From: Ruminiclostridium sp. | Lineage (GTDB): Bacteria; Bacillota; Clostridia; DSM-8532 | Assembly (NCBI GenBank): GCA_003535195.1 | Contig: DOHN01000164.1 | Span: forward strand, 1-17,124 | Direction of reading: 5' to 3' | DNA: 17,124 bases | Shown here: positions 1 to 7,282 of the stretch, in pieces | Layout of the letters: each line of letters opens with the position of its first letter | How positions within the stretch are numbered: position 1 is the first letter of the stretch | Made by a program: the position numbers and the translations under genes | The notes under the pieces: model-generated | What the model was told of the DNA's origin: nothing | What the model saw: only the letters and a program-made list of their open reading frames with translations | Database searches by the model: none

Positions 1-629
1 TCAATGGCGTAATTATTGCTAAATCCAAGTGTATGCCGCTTATCATAACTCTTGGCACCAGCCAGATTTTTTATGGGATTTCACTTCTGATTGCAGGAGG
101 TTCGTTCATAAACTTTCAGAACAAACTGAATTTTATGCGCAAAGTCCAGCTCTTTAATTTTTTGCCGCTCATGGTCATCTTTATGATTGCCATCGTATTG
201 CTGGTGTTTATCATACTGAACAAAACTAAATTTGGCCGCAGGATTGTGGCTATCGGCGGCAATGAGAAAAATGCTTACCTTTCAGGCGTGGATGTGGATC
301 TTTATAAAATCATTACATACGGCATAAGCGGTGCCATTATAAGCATTGCCGGCCTTATTTTCGCCGCAAGACTGAATGCGATCACCGCCAGCGCTGGTTC
401 CGGCTATGAGCTAGATGCGCTGGTTGCGGCGGTGATTGGCGGCGTCACGTTTGAAGGCGGGAGGGGAACCGTATTAGGTGCATTTCTTGGCTGCCTGCTG
501 ACCGGTATTATTTCCAATGCCCTTGATATTCTAGGCGTTCATGCCTATATAAAAATTGTAATCACCGGTACCATCATTGTTGCGGCGGTTGTGCTCAGCA
601 ATATCGAAAATGCCCGTAAAAAACAGTGA
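1..629 (+). CDS. ABC sugar transporter permease, RbsC family (5' end cut off by window)
   Basis: This is the C-terminal part (about 208 codons) of an inner-membrane permease of a ribose/xylose-type ABC importer. It would form the membrane channel, partnered by a periplasmic-type binding lipoprotein and a double-domain ATPase that must lie upstream of the window. The frame is open from base 3 without a start, and reads NGVIIAKSK directly before the internal Met at 33, so the gene begins outside the window. Hallmarks of the family are visible: TLGT followed by a hydrophobic helix, GRRIVAIGGNEKNAYLSGV before the next helices, and the ATPase-coupling loop ELDALVAAVIGGVTFEGGRG. Several further hydrophobic helices follow, with a short basic tail (ENARKKQ). 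The next gene starts 25 bases after the stop, so they are probably co-transcribed. The family assignment is firm; the transported sugar cannot be read from the sequence. Confidence 0.95.
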   Translation, partial: NGVIIAKSKCMPLIITLGTSQIFYGISLLIAGGSFINFQNKLNFMRKVQLFNFLPLMVIFMIAIVLLVFIILNKTKFGRRIVAIGGNEKNAYLSGVDVDLYKIITYGISGAIISIAGLIFAARLNAITASAGSGYELDALVAAVIGGVTFEGGRGTVLGAFLGCLLTGIISNALDILGVHAYIKIVITGTIIVAAVVLSNIENARKKQ

Positions 630-654
630 ATGCATAAAAAGGAGAATGGGTGAG

Positions 655-1491
655 ATGAAACTAGGTGTCAGCTTTTATACATTCAGTCAGGATGTTGATA
701 TCCGGGAGGCATGCGAGCAGAGCAAAAAAGCCGGATATGACGGCGTAGAGCTGGTGATAAGCGAAAATGGCCAGCTTAATATGAAAACAACCGAAAAGGA
801 AATGCTGCAGCTTCGGCAAATGATCCATGACATAGGTTTGCAGGTGTGTTCCGTCGGCGCGTGGAATATGTGGGAGCATAATCTGGCCGGTGATGACAAA
901 GGGGATGTGGAGTATGCAAGGGATATCGCAAGGAAGCAGATTGATGCTGCCGCTGTGTTTGGCGCCGATACAGTGCTTATCGTTCCCGGCTGGGTAGGCA
1001 CTAATTTTGCGCCCGGTATCGTGAGGTATGACAGGGCCTATGAAAATTCGCAGAGATCTTTGTCGCTGCTGGCTCCATATGCCGCAGCAGCTCATGTCAG
1101 CATGGGCATTGAAAATGTCTGGAATAAGTTCCTGCTTTCGCCTTTGGAGTTTAAAAGGTTTTTGGATGAAATCAACTCTCCTTATGTAGGCGCCTACTTT
1201 GATGTGGGCAATATTATCTATATAGGATATCCCGATCAATGGATTGATATTTTAGGTGACCAATATATTAAAAAGCTTCATTTTTGTGACTGCCGTTTTG
1301 AGCAGGCCGGTCTGGGCATGTTCGTGGATCTGTTTGAAGGGGATGTTGATTTCGAAGCGGTGATGTCTTCAGTGCACCGCATTGGCTATGATGATTGGGT
1401 GATCGTGGAGTTCTTGCCCAATTACAGGCGTTTCCCGTACCAGTCCATTATAAATGCCAGACTTTCGCTGAAAACTTTACTAGGGTTTTAA
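655..1491 (+). CDS. Sugar phosphate isomerase/epimerase (xylose isomerase-like TIM barrel)
   Basis: A 278-residue protein of the AP-endonuclease-2/xylose-isomerase-like TIM-barrel superfamily, which includes sugar isomerases, epimerases and inosose dehydratases. The start MKLGVSFYTF is the typical first strand of this fold. It is preceded by AAAGGAG at 638-644. An in-frame ATG at 646 is too close to that site, and one at 577 overlaps the permease and adds an untypical leader. Likely metal ligands, seen as family-like motifs at strand ends, are E153 (GIENVWN), D183 (YFDVGN), H209 (KLHFCD) and E252 (VIVEFLP). This arrangement supports a divalent-metal-dependent isomerase or epimerase acting in the cytosol. 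It lies between permease and deacetylase genes, 35 bases before the latter, in an apparent operon. The exact substrate is unknown; an inosose dehydratase-like (IolE) or 3-keto-sugar role is also possible. Confidence 0.9.
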   Translation: MKLGVSFYTFSQDVDIREACEQSKKAGYDGVELVISENGQLNMKTTEKEMLQLRQMIHDIGLQVCSVGAWNMWEHNLAGDDKGDVEYARDIARKQIDAAAVFGADTVLIVPGWVGTNFAPGIVRYDRAYENSQRSLSLLAPYAAAAHVSMGIENVWNKFLLSPLEFKRFLDEINSPYVGAYFDVGNIIYIGYPDQWIDILGDQYIKKLHFCDCRFEQAGLGMFVDLFEGDVDFEAVMSSVHRIGYDDWVIVEFLPNYRRFPYQSIINARLSLKTLLGF

Positions 1492-1526
1492 TAAATTTTC
1501 ATAAAAGGCAAGGGAGATTATATTTC

Positions 1527-2234
1527 ATGAATGTTTTAGCAATTGGATGCCATCCTGATGATTTAGAGATAGGCTGTTATGGTACCTTGGCCAAATATAT
1601 TAAGAACGGCCATAATGTCGCGGTTTGTATTGTGGCAAACGGCAACCTGGGACATGTGGAGATCGAGCCCGATGAACTTAAAAAGATACGGCTCAATGAA
1701 TCAAAGGCGGCAGCTAAGCTGATCGGCGCTGCCCATTATGCCATTGATATAAACGATTTGTATGTGAGCTCGGAAAATGACGGCTTGGTGCTCCGTCTGG
1801 CAAGAGTGGTCCGCGATGTGCAGCCCGATGTGGTTATCACACATTATCGGCGGGATTATATGAACGACCATATGCAAACCTATTATGCGGCATTTCGCGC
1901 AACATTTGCGGCCAGCTGCGTCCATTATGACCCTCCGGCAAATATAGGCGCCGCACCGCTGACTCCGCTCTACCATATGGATACCTTAACGGGTGCAGAC
2001 TTTTTGCCCACCGAATATGTGGACATCAGCGATGTGATTGAGCTGAAAATGGAGGCGCTATCACTTCATCAAAGCCAGTTGAAATGGATGCAGGAGCATG
2101 ATGGCATTGACTTTATGGACATGGTCCGCAACTGCTCGAAAGTCCGGGGATACCAGTGCGGGGTTGCCTATGCCGAGGGTTTCCGCCTCAATCGCAACTA
2201 TCTTCGCATGACCACGAAGCGCCTGCTTCCATAA
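1527..2234 (+). CDS. PIG-L/LmbE family N-deacetylase
   Basis: A 235-residue cytosolic zinc-dependent deacetylase-like protein. The N-terminal strand is followed directly by the family signature GCHPDDLEIG, with predicted zinc ligands H9 and D12 and catalytic base D11. The second signature is THYRRDYMNDH, residues 105-115, whose last histidine (H115) should be the third zinc ligand. Known family members remove the acetyl group from N-acetylglucosaminyl compounds (PIG-L, MshB, BshB). The start is chosen at 1527 because AGGGAG lies at 1511-1516 and because the HPDD motif then sits at the usual distance from the N-terminus; an upstream in-frame ATG would run through the preceding gene. Its place between a sugar isomerase and a sugar dehydrogenase suggests that it trims an acetylated sugar brought in by the transporter, rather than making bacillithiol. 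That role is inference from context. Confidence 0.93.
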   Translation: MNVLAIGCHPDDLEIGCYGTLAKYIKNGHNVAVCIVANGNLGHVEIEPDELKKIRLNESKAAAKLIGAAHYAIDINDLYVSSENDGLVLRLARVVRDVQPDVVITHYRRDYMNDHMQTYYAAFRATFAASCVHYDPPANIGAAPLTPLYHMDTLTGADFLPTEYVDISDVIELKMEALSLHQSQLKWMQEHDGIDFMDMVRNCSKVRGYQCGVAYAEGFRLNRNYLRMTTKRLLP

Positions 2235-2250
2235 AGATTAAGGCATCAAA

Positions 2251-2310
2251 TCCTTTAAAAGGAACGGGCAGATTCAGTAAAGGGCTGTAAGCCGCATGTG
2301 GTTTGGCTTA
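2251..2310 (+). promoter_or_regulatory. Two inverted repeats in the deacetylase-dehydrogenase gap
   Basis: The 106-base gap before the dehydrogenase gene holds a 13-base palindrome TCCTTTAAAAGGA (2251-2263) and a 6-bp inverted repeat TAAGCC/GGCTTA with an 11-base loop (2288-2310). Neither is followed by a T-run. They could be an operator, an RNA processing hairpin or an internal control point. No convincing promoter boxes were seen beside them. Confidence 0.25.
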
Positions 2311-2340
2311 AATATATTAAATAAGAGGAAGGTGAAAGAA

Positions 2341-3345
2341 ATGTTTAATGTAGCACTTGTAGGGGCAGGCTTTATCGGTATGGCACATATTGAGGCTTAT
2401 AAAAAAATTCCCGATGCAAAGGTTGTTGCCGTTATCAACAGGAGTGCGGAAAAAGGGGCAAAGGCCGTTGAAGCGGCAGGCGGAGATTGTACATATTACG
2501 CCACTTTGGACGAAGCGCTGGCCGCCAAAAAGATCGATGCCGTGGATATCTGCACGCCGACCAATCTCCATGAGGAGTTTGTGGTCAAGGCCGCCGGCGC
2601 AAAATGTCATGTGCTTTGTGAAAAGCCTGCGACTTTCGATTTGGAATCCTTTGACCGCATGGCAGGCGCCTGCAAGGCAAATAATGTATATTTCATGGTG
2701 GCGCAGGTGGCCCGCTGGTGGCCGGAATTCATTACCATCAAGGATTATATCAGGCAGGGCAAACTTGGGAATATTCATATGATCTATGAAAAAAGGCTGG
2801 CGCAGCATCCCAATTGGTCTACCTGGCACCGCAAGCCGGAGATCAGCGGCGGCGGATTATATGATATGAATGTCCATGATATCGACTATTTGTACAGCTT
2901 GTTTGGCATGCCCTGCCAGGTATATGCCAATGGCTGGAAAAGCCCCAGCGGCTGTTGGAACCACATCAGCACTAATTTGACCTGGGAGGACGGCACCAAT
3001 GCCATTTGCGAGACATCGCTGGAAATGACAGGACCGTTTCCGTTTTCCATTGAATTCCGCGGCTGCGGAGACAACGGAACTATCGCCTATTCACTGACAG
3101 CCGGCCACAACATCAAAGACGGGGAACAGGGATCCAATTTGGTCTACTATCCCGCCGGAGAGGAAGGGGCTATGCATATCGAGGCTGAGCAGAAGGATAT
3201 GTTTGTGGGTGAGATCAGCGATTTTATTCATGCTGTGAAGGAAGAAACGGAAGTGCCCGTGCCTCCCGCTCAATCGAGGCAGGTGCTGAAAATTATCCTC
3301 GCCATTAAAAAGTCTTTGGAAGAGGGCATCGTTGTAAAACTATAA
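2341..3345 (+). CDS. Gfo/Idh/MocA family NAD(P)-dependent sugar oxidoreductase
   Basis: A 334-residue cytosolic dehydrogenase with an N-terminal Rossmann domain and a C-terminal alpha/beta domain of the Gfo/Idh/MocA family. The dinucleotide-binding motif GAGFIG is at residues 8-13. The EKP signature is at 94-96, with K95 the usual catalytic lysine, and the GGGLYDMNVHDID segment supplies D175 and H179, the typical active-site pair. The length is normal. The start at 2341 has AGGAAGGTG at 2326-2334; an upstream in-frame ATG at 2296 would put fifteen extra residues before the first Rossmann strand. Family members oxidise sugars, inositols or glycosides, often to 3-keto products, which fits the isomerase two genes upstream. 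It is the last gene of the plus-strand cassette, converging on the ROK repressor gene. The substrate and cofactor preference cannot be read from the sequence. Confidence 0.93.
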   Translation: MFNVALVGAGFIGMAHIEAYKKIPDAKVVAVINRSAEKGAKAVEAAGGDCTYYATLDEALAAKKIDAVDICTPTNLHEEFVVKAAGAKCHVLCEKPATFDLESFDRMAGACKANNVYFMVAQVARWWPEFITIKDYIRQGKLGNIHMIYEKRLAQHPNWSTWHRKPEISGGGLYDMNVHDIDYLYSLFGMPCQVYANGWKSPSGCWNHISTNLTWEDGTNAICETSLEMTGPFPFSIEFRGCGDNGTIAYSLTAGHNIKDGEQGSNLVYYPAGEEGAMHIEAEQKDMFVGEISDFIHAVKEETEVPVPPAQSRQVLKIILAIKKSLEEGIVVKL

Positions 3346-3352
3346 GGTTTTG

Positions 3353-3390
3353 ATGCCGGGCAGAATTTGTTAACCGGCGGGCATTTATTT
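3353..3390. terminator. Weak hairpin between convergent genes, possible terminator
   Basis: The 47-base gap between the dehydrogenase stop and the ROK gene stop contains ATGCC (3353-3357) and GGCAT (3380-3384), with further G/C pairing inside and TTTATTT after the right arm. The stem is interrupted and the T-run is poor, so terminator function is uncertain. Confidence 0.35.
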
Positions 3391-3392
3391 GG

Positions 3393-4637
3393 CTAGCTGT
3401 TTTTAAACAATTCGTCCATGGTCATGATGGCGGCTGTCCGGCAAATGCGTTCATTGTCGTTGGAGAATAGCTCCAGGGATATATCCAGGGAAGCATTCAG
3501 CATGACAAAATGTTCCCTGAGCGTTTGGCGTATTAGATCGGCAAAATCGCTGCCCAGCTTGCTAATGGACCCGCCTATATGGATGCATTTGATATTACAG
3601 AGATTTACAACACTTACCAGGCCGCAGCACAGTTTATACACATAATCCTGGAATACAGGCATTGCTTTAGGATCTTTTGCCCTAAAATGTGAAGCGGCGA
3701 TTTCCATGGCGGCGTGGTTGCATTCCGCTCCGAATGTTTCACGGAATTTAAGCCCCAGCCCTGCTCTCTCGTTTAATGCATGAAACAATGCAGGTGTCGA
3801 GCAAAGTGTCTCTAGACATCCGCGATTGCCGCATTTGCAGGGGGGACCGTCATTATCTACGATAATATGGCCGATTTCCAGGGGAAGGCATATCTTTGTA
3901 TTGTTGCGGGCATCATTGAGCACCATTCCGCCGCTGATGCCCTCATCAATATTGACGGAAAGCAGAGGTACACCGGCATTGTCCCCTTCTGCAATAAATT
4001 CTGAGAACGCAATGACACCGCCATTGTTGCTGATCATTACAATGGCCTTGGCAAATTGCTCTTTTAATACCTCAACCACATTGGTATCCACCATTTCGTC
4101 AAAGGGTATCACAACGGAGAAGCGCAGCTTTCCGGTCTCAGCGTCAAACAGCCCCGGAAATATCACATGGATGCCAATCAGCCGGTCATGGACGATATGC
4201 TTGGCTTCTAGTAGTTCAGAGATGGTGCTGCAGATATCCCGGCTGTTGTAGGTGGCCATGCGCACGCCGATATCTCCTATTTTCTTGAGACATATGTCAT
4301 AGAGTGTGCACTTATAGCCGCCGCTGTATATTTCTATTGTAATGACATACCCGCGGGATGCGTTAACTTCAAGCAGAATGGGCTTTCGTCCGCGATCTGA
4401 ATTCTCGCCCGGGCCGGTTTCACAGATCCATTTGTTCTGTATCATTTCGTCTATAAGTATGGATACGGTAGTTGGGGACAGGCGTGTCTTTTTGGCTAAG
4501 GCCGCACGAGAAATGGGCATCTCCTTACGAATCAGATTAAAAAGTAAGGTGGAATTGCTATTTTTAATTAATTTCTGAGAAAAACCATAATGAATACGTT
4601 CCCCATCTGAAATAAAAAGCATCATTAATCCATCCAC
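3393..4637 (-). CDS. ROK family transcriptional repressor (NagC/XylR-like)
   Basis: A 414-residue regulator. A winged helix-turn-helix lies at about residues 27-75 (SRAALAKKTRLSPTTVSILI), followed by the sugar-kinase-like ROK domain. The ROK signature is clear: H257 followed by CKCGNRGC (C267, C269, C274), the structural zinc site. At the place where sugar kinases have NDAN with the catalytic Asp, this protein reads NNGG (204-207), so kinase activity is unlikely and a pure sensor role is expected. It converges on the sugar cassette and is the obvious candidate to repress it, with a pathway sugar as inducer; that is inference. The start is uncertain: ATGs at 4637, 4625 and 4622 are all in frame. 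The predicted transcription start near 4647 and an AGTGGA stretch favour the inner two, while the longest reading is given here. Confidence 0.92.
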   Translation of the reverse strand: MDGLMMLFISDGERIHYGFSQKLIKNSNSTLLFNLIRKEMPISRAALAKKTRLSPTTVSILIDEMIQNKWICETGPGENSDRGRKPILLEVNASRGYVITIEIYSGGYKCTLYDICLKKIGDIGVRMATYNSRDICSTISELLEAKHIVHDRLIGIHVIFPGLFDAETGKLRFSVVIPFDEMVDTNVVEVLKEQFAKAIVMISNNGGVIAFSEFIAEGDNAGVPLLSVNIDEGISGGMVLNDARNNTKICLPLEIGHIIVDNDGPPCKCGNRGCLETLCSTPALFHALNERAGLGLKFRETFGAECNHAAMEIAASHFRAKDPKAMPVFQDYVYKLCCGLVSVVNLCNIKCIHIGGSISKLGSDFADLIRQTLREHFVMLNASLDISLELFSNDNERICRTAAIMTMDELFKNS

Positions 4638-4653
4638 TTTGTTTATTTATTTC

Positions 4654-4682
4654 AGTATAAACATAAATATAAAAAAATACAA
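4654..4682 (-). promoter_or_regulatory. Predicted promoter of the ROK repressor gene
   Basis: On the minus strand, TTGTAT (4682-4677) and TATACT (4659-4654) are separated by 17 bases. The -10 box matches the housekeeping consensus at five of six positions, the -35 only at three. Transcription would begin about 10 bases before the outermost ATG, which argues for use of one of the inner ATGs. Confidence 0.45.
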
Positions 4683-4879
4683 GTGAGGTCGTCAGACTCC
4701 TTATTTCTGCCTTTCAGCATAAAAAAATTTCTTGGCAATAGATTTAAACGCAAAAAATCGGGAATAATGAAATTGTTTAATAATGCGGGTTTTGAGATTT
4801 GCAAGTCCTTGAATCTGCTGTTGTAAACAATCTTTCAAAAAAAAGTAAAAAAAATTTTCAAAAAAGATGGCTTTTACTG

Positions 4880-4907
4880 TTGGTTTATGCAATAATATGG
4901 GTATAAA
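4880..4907 (+). promoter_or_regulatory. Predicted promoter of the HU gene
   Basis: TTGGTT (4880-4885) and TATAAA (4902-4907) are separated by 16 bases. Phased A/T tracts lie directly upstream. The implied leader is about 38 bases and ends in the strong AAAGGAG ribosome site of the HU gene. Confidence 0.4.
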
Positions 4908-4951
4908 CGATTTGGCAGATAGTGCCATAAATATCCGAAAGGAGAGTTAAC

Positions 4952-5245
4952 ATGAATAAGGCTGATCTTATTGATGCGATTGCCAAAAAGGCGGAGATGA
5001 CAAAGAAGGACGCGGGGATTGCTCTTGATGCGATTATTGAAAGCGTCAGTGGTTCCTTGGCAAAAGGTGAAAAGGTTACTCTCGTTGGTTTCGGTACCTT
5101 TGACGTTAGAGAACGCAAGGCACGCACCGGCGTAAACCCTCGCACTAAGGCTAAGATCAAAATTCCTGCTTCTAAAGCTCCCGTTTTTAAGGCCGGCAAA
5201 GAACTCAAAGAAAAAGTTGCTGCAACTAAGGCAAAAAAGAAATAA
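4952..5245 (+). CDS. hup: HU-family nucleoid DNA-binding protein
   Basis: A 97-residue histone-like protein that binds and bends DNA as a homodimer. It begins MNKADLIDAIAKKAEMTK, the standard HU opening. It carries the conserved VTLVGFGTFDVRERKAR segment and the DNA-gripping arm with the GVNPRTK motif (Pro intercalation turn) and IKIPASKAPVFKAGKELK. Compared with the usual 90-92 residues it has a short Lys/Ala tail (AATKAKKK), which probably adds non-specific DNA contact. The start is preceded by AAAGGAG at 4938-4944 with ideal spacing. It is a single-gene unit between its own promoter and a strong terminator. Lysine-rich codons and the very strong ribosome site fit high expression. The assignment is certain; the symbol is generic. 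Confidence 0.97.
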   Translation: MNKADLIDAIAKKAEMTKKDAGIALDAIIESVSGSLAKGEKVTLVGFGTFDVRERKARTGVNPRTKAKIKIPASKAPVFKAGKELKEKVAATKAKKK

Positions 5246-5251
5246 TCTACC

Positions 5252-5284
5252 GTAATATCCCTGCCTGTTTGGCGAGAATATTAC
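5252..5284 (+). repeat. Inverted repeat downstream of HU gene
   Basis: GTAATAT (5252-5258) and ATATTAC (5278-5284) are exact complements, with a nested GCC/GGC pair inside. It could fold as a hairpin in the HU mRNA tail just before the main terminator. No T-run follows, so a stabiliser or processing role is more likely than termination. Confidence 0.3.
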
Positions 5285-5295
5285 CAGTACTCATT

Positions 5296-5340
5296 CTTAA
5301 TAAAAAAAGCAACCCGTGTTGGGCTGCTTTTTTTATTAAG
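5296..5340. terminator. Strong bidirectional intrinsic terminator between convergent genes
   Basis: CTTAATAAAAAAAGC (5296-5310) is matched exactly by its reverse complement at 5326-5340. The stem continues inward through A-T, one mismatch and three C-G pairs to a 5-base loop (5316-5320), giving 19 of 20 paired positions. The A-tract and T-tract flank the GC core, so it works on both strands: for HU on plus and for the zinc-ribbon gene on minus. Confidence 0.92.
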
Positions 5341-5399
5341 AAATAACAGGGTTCCAAAAAGATTTTTATTAAAGCCTGGTGCTGTTTATAAGAAAATTG

Positions 5400-7241
5400 T
5401 CAAAAATTATTGAACAATGTAAAAAATGATCCTATTTTTTCATAAGCTTCATTGGTCAATCGCTCATAATCCTCCTGCTCGGCAACAGCAATATCCAGCA
5501 CTTCTTCTTTGCTGAGCTCGGGTATTTCGACTTTTTGTCCATATTCAGCCGTGGTGTCCAGGGCAAAGCCTATATATATGGAACCCGGAATAATATTCGG
5601 CATCTTTAATCTCAAGTCGCCGGTATAATTGCTTCCAGTCACGAGGTTTTTGTCCTTCCGCATGTTGGTTCCTTCAAGAGCCAGAGTAATTTCACCTTGC
5701 TGAACGGTATCATAGGACATCATATCGAAGGATAAAGTGCTATTAAGAGTGTGGTGAACCTCCTTGCCATCCACAAGATCTTCCAGCGATGCAATGGCAA
5801 GATGGACATTCCCGCTGTTTTCGTCCCTGTCTGTATCGATATTCAATAACATGTTAAAATCGGAAGTGTCGGATGCTTCCTCGTAAATATTGCTGAGTAC
5901 TAAGCTTGCACTATTATCTTCATTGTCCGACAACGTCATCTTTTGTTCAAAAGACAGATCGTGAAGGCTGCTCTCCAAAGTAAGGCGGATTTCTTCCTGA
6001 TCTTGAGTGAAGACAAAATCGTATTTAACAATTTCGAGGTTCCTTATATAGGCTTTTACAATTATTTCTTCGGGAAGTGAGGCCTCTGCGATGGAGCTCT
6101 CCAGATTTATGAGGGCCTCTTTATAGTCTTCCATAGTAATGGCCTCTGCTATTCCGGCGTCTGAAAACATTTGACTATAAACTTTGTTTTCACCAAGGAT
6201 CTTAACCATTATATTTAAATTGCCAATGATGAGATCAAAAGCATTTTTATCCTGCCGGAGCGTTGTAAGCATCCCTGAAAAAATCTTCTTCTGGGCAGCT
6301 TGGTCAAGTACTATGGTCACTTCCTGACATTTTACATTCTTATTTAAAATTTCGGTGCTTTGGCCTCTTTTAATGGACATGTTTCGAGAATCGATGTTGG
6401 TGATCAGTTCCTTGCCATAAGTGGACATAAACTTCTTCAGATTGTTTCTGTCAATTTTTAATTCGTCGTAGAGGCGTGCCGATATCCACGGATCTGTGTT
6501 TTCATAGATCTCGAGAATCTCCGGGTCCAGGTCGGGAAAAACCTCAGCCAGCTTATCGAGGTTTTTGAAATCACCTATAATAGTCTTTTGAAAGAGCTGG
6601 GGCAGCCCCAACCCAAATTTTGTATCATCCAAGTATAAATTGGCTGTGAGAATCGGGGCGTTTGACAGGTCCGCACCAATATGAACCGTTTCCTTCTTGT
6701 TTTTAAGGTCAAGAGAATAGCCATATTTTAAAGATATATTATGGAGGGCTGAAAGCATCATATCAGCCATATCGGCCGGAATGCCAAATTGCCCCAGACT
6801 GGCGGTATCGGTTGAAAGGCTCAACTGATGGTCCTTTTTGACGGAATTTTCATAGCGGGGTTTAACCACCTTTTCGTGATAGAGAGTCAGCCGTTTATCA
6901 AGGATTTTATAACTTTTCAGGCCCGTAAAATACTCTGCGACCAGCAAAGTAGGCTTTGCCGGCAGAAAGGTATAATAGCCCAGCACTGTAATGCCTGAAA
7001 GCAGAACTAATGCTAATATAATGCCGATGAAGACTTTTATAAACGGTCGCTTTGTTTTAGGCTGCTTATGGGGTTCTTCCGGCATTTGAGAGAATGCCGG
7101 AGCTTCCGGCGCGGTTGCTTTTGTGCCGTCCGGGCTGGGTTCCGGCTGCAGGCCGGCGGTGGGACTGATCTGCGTGGAGCCGCAGGAGGTGCAGACGCTT
7201 TCACCCTCAGGCAGCTCATTGCCGCATTTGTTACAGAACAT
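5400..7241 (-). CDS. Zinc-ribbon single-pass membrane protein of unknown function
   Basis: A 613-residue protein I cannot tie to a known function. The N-terminus is a zinc ribbon with C3, C6, C17 and C20 (MFCNKCGNELPEG, then CTSCGS). A Pro/Glu/Ala-rich linker follows to about residue 62, a basic stretch KTKRP, and a single hydrophobic helix at about 68-93. The remaining 520 residues carry many alternating beta-type segments and acidic stretches. The expected topology is zinc ribbon in the cytosol and a large beta-rich domain outside, as in other large Firmicute zinc-ribbon membrane proteins. A lipid- or peptide-binding LolA-like fold is possible but is only a guess. The start is supported by AAAGGATGG just upstream on the minus strand. 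It is a single gene ending at the bidirectional terminator; no clear promoter could be chosen, and a palindromic repeat lies upstream. Confidence 0.9.
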   Translation of the reverse strand: MFCNKCGNELPEGESVCTSCGSTQISPTAGLQPEPSPDGTKATAPEAPAFSQMPEEPHKQPKTKRPFIKVFIGIILALVLLSGITVLGYYTFLPAKPTLLVAEYFTGLKSYKILDKRLTLYHEKVVKPRYENSVKKDHQLSLSTDTASLGQFGIPADMADMMLSALHNISLKYGYSLDLKNKKETVHIGADLSNAPILTANLYLDDTKFGLGLPQLFQKTIIGDFKNLDKLAEVFPDLDPEILEIYENTDPWISARLYDELKIDRNNLKKFMSTYGKELITNIDSRNMSIKRGQSTEILNKNVKCQEVTIVLDQAAQKKIFSGMLTTLRQDKNAFDLIIGNLNIMVKILGENKVYSQMFSDAGIAEAITMEDYKEALINLESSIAEASLPEEIIVKAYIRNLEIVKYDFVFTQDQEEIRLTLESSLHDLSFEQKMTLSDNEDNSASLVLSNIYEEASDTSDFNMLLNIDTDRDENSGNVHLAIASLEDLVDGKEVHHTLNSTLSFDMMSYDTVQQGEITLALEGTNMRKDKNLVTGSNYTGDLRLKMPNIIPGSIYIGFALDTTAEYGQKVEIPELSKEEVLDIAVAEQEDYERLTNEAYEKIGSFFTLFNNF

Positions 7242-7282
7242 AATACCATCCTTTCAATTTGGCAAGATATCCATAGTTAATT

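Larger units (their letters stand above)
4638..4951. other. Divergent intergenic region between ROK repressor and HU genes
   Basis: This AT-rich gap of 314 bases contains no convincing gene; a minus-strand open frame at 4701-4928 has no ribosome site and a Phe/Lys-rich translation typical of AT-rich non-coding DNA. It holds promoter candidates for both flanking genes (listed separately). It also holds an 8-bp inverted repeat ATTGTTTA (4772-4779)/TAAACAAT (4824-4831) enclosing an imperfect dyad, AGATT..CAAG..CTTG..ATCT, at 4795-4816. A run of A and T tracts at 4836-4870 precedes the HU promoter and may act as an UP-type or bent-DNA element. Confidence 0.6.

Noticed and set aside
577..654. Longer N-terminus for the isomerase starting inside the permease gene
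   Set aside because: The extra 26 residues do not fit the fold, and AAAGGAG at 638-644 clearly serves the ATG at 655.
661..1239. Minus-strand open frame of 192 codons opposite the isomerase gene
   Set aside because: It is a shadow of the isomerase coding sequence with His/Cys/Ile-rich low-likelihood translation and no ribosome site.
4701..4928. Minus-strand 75-codon open frame between the ROK and HU genes
   Set aside because: It is Phe/Lys-rich as expected for AT-rich non-coding DNA, overlaps the HU promoter, and has no convincing ribosome site.
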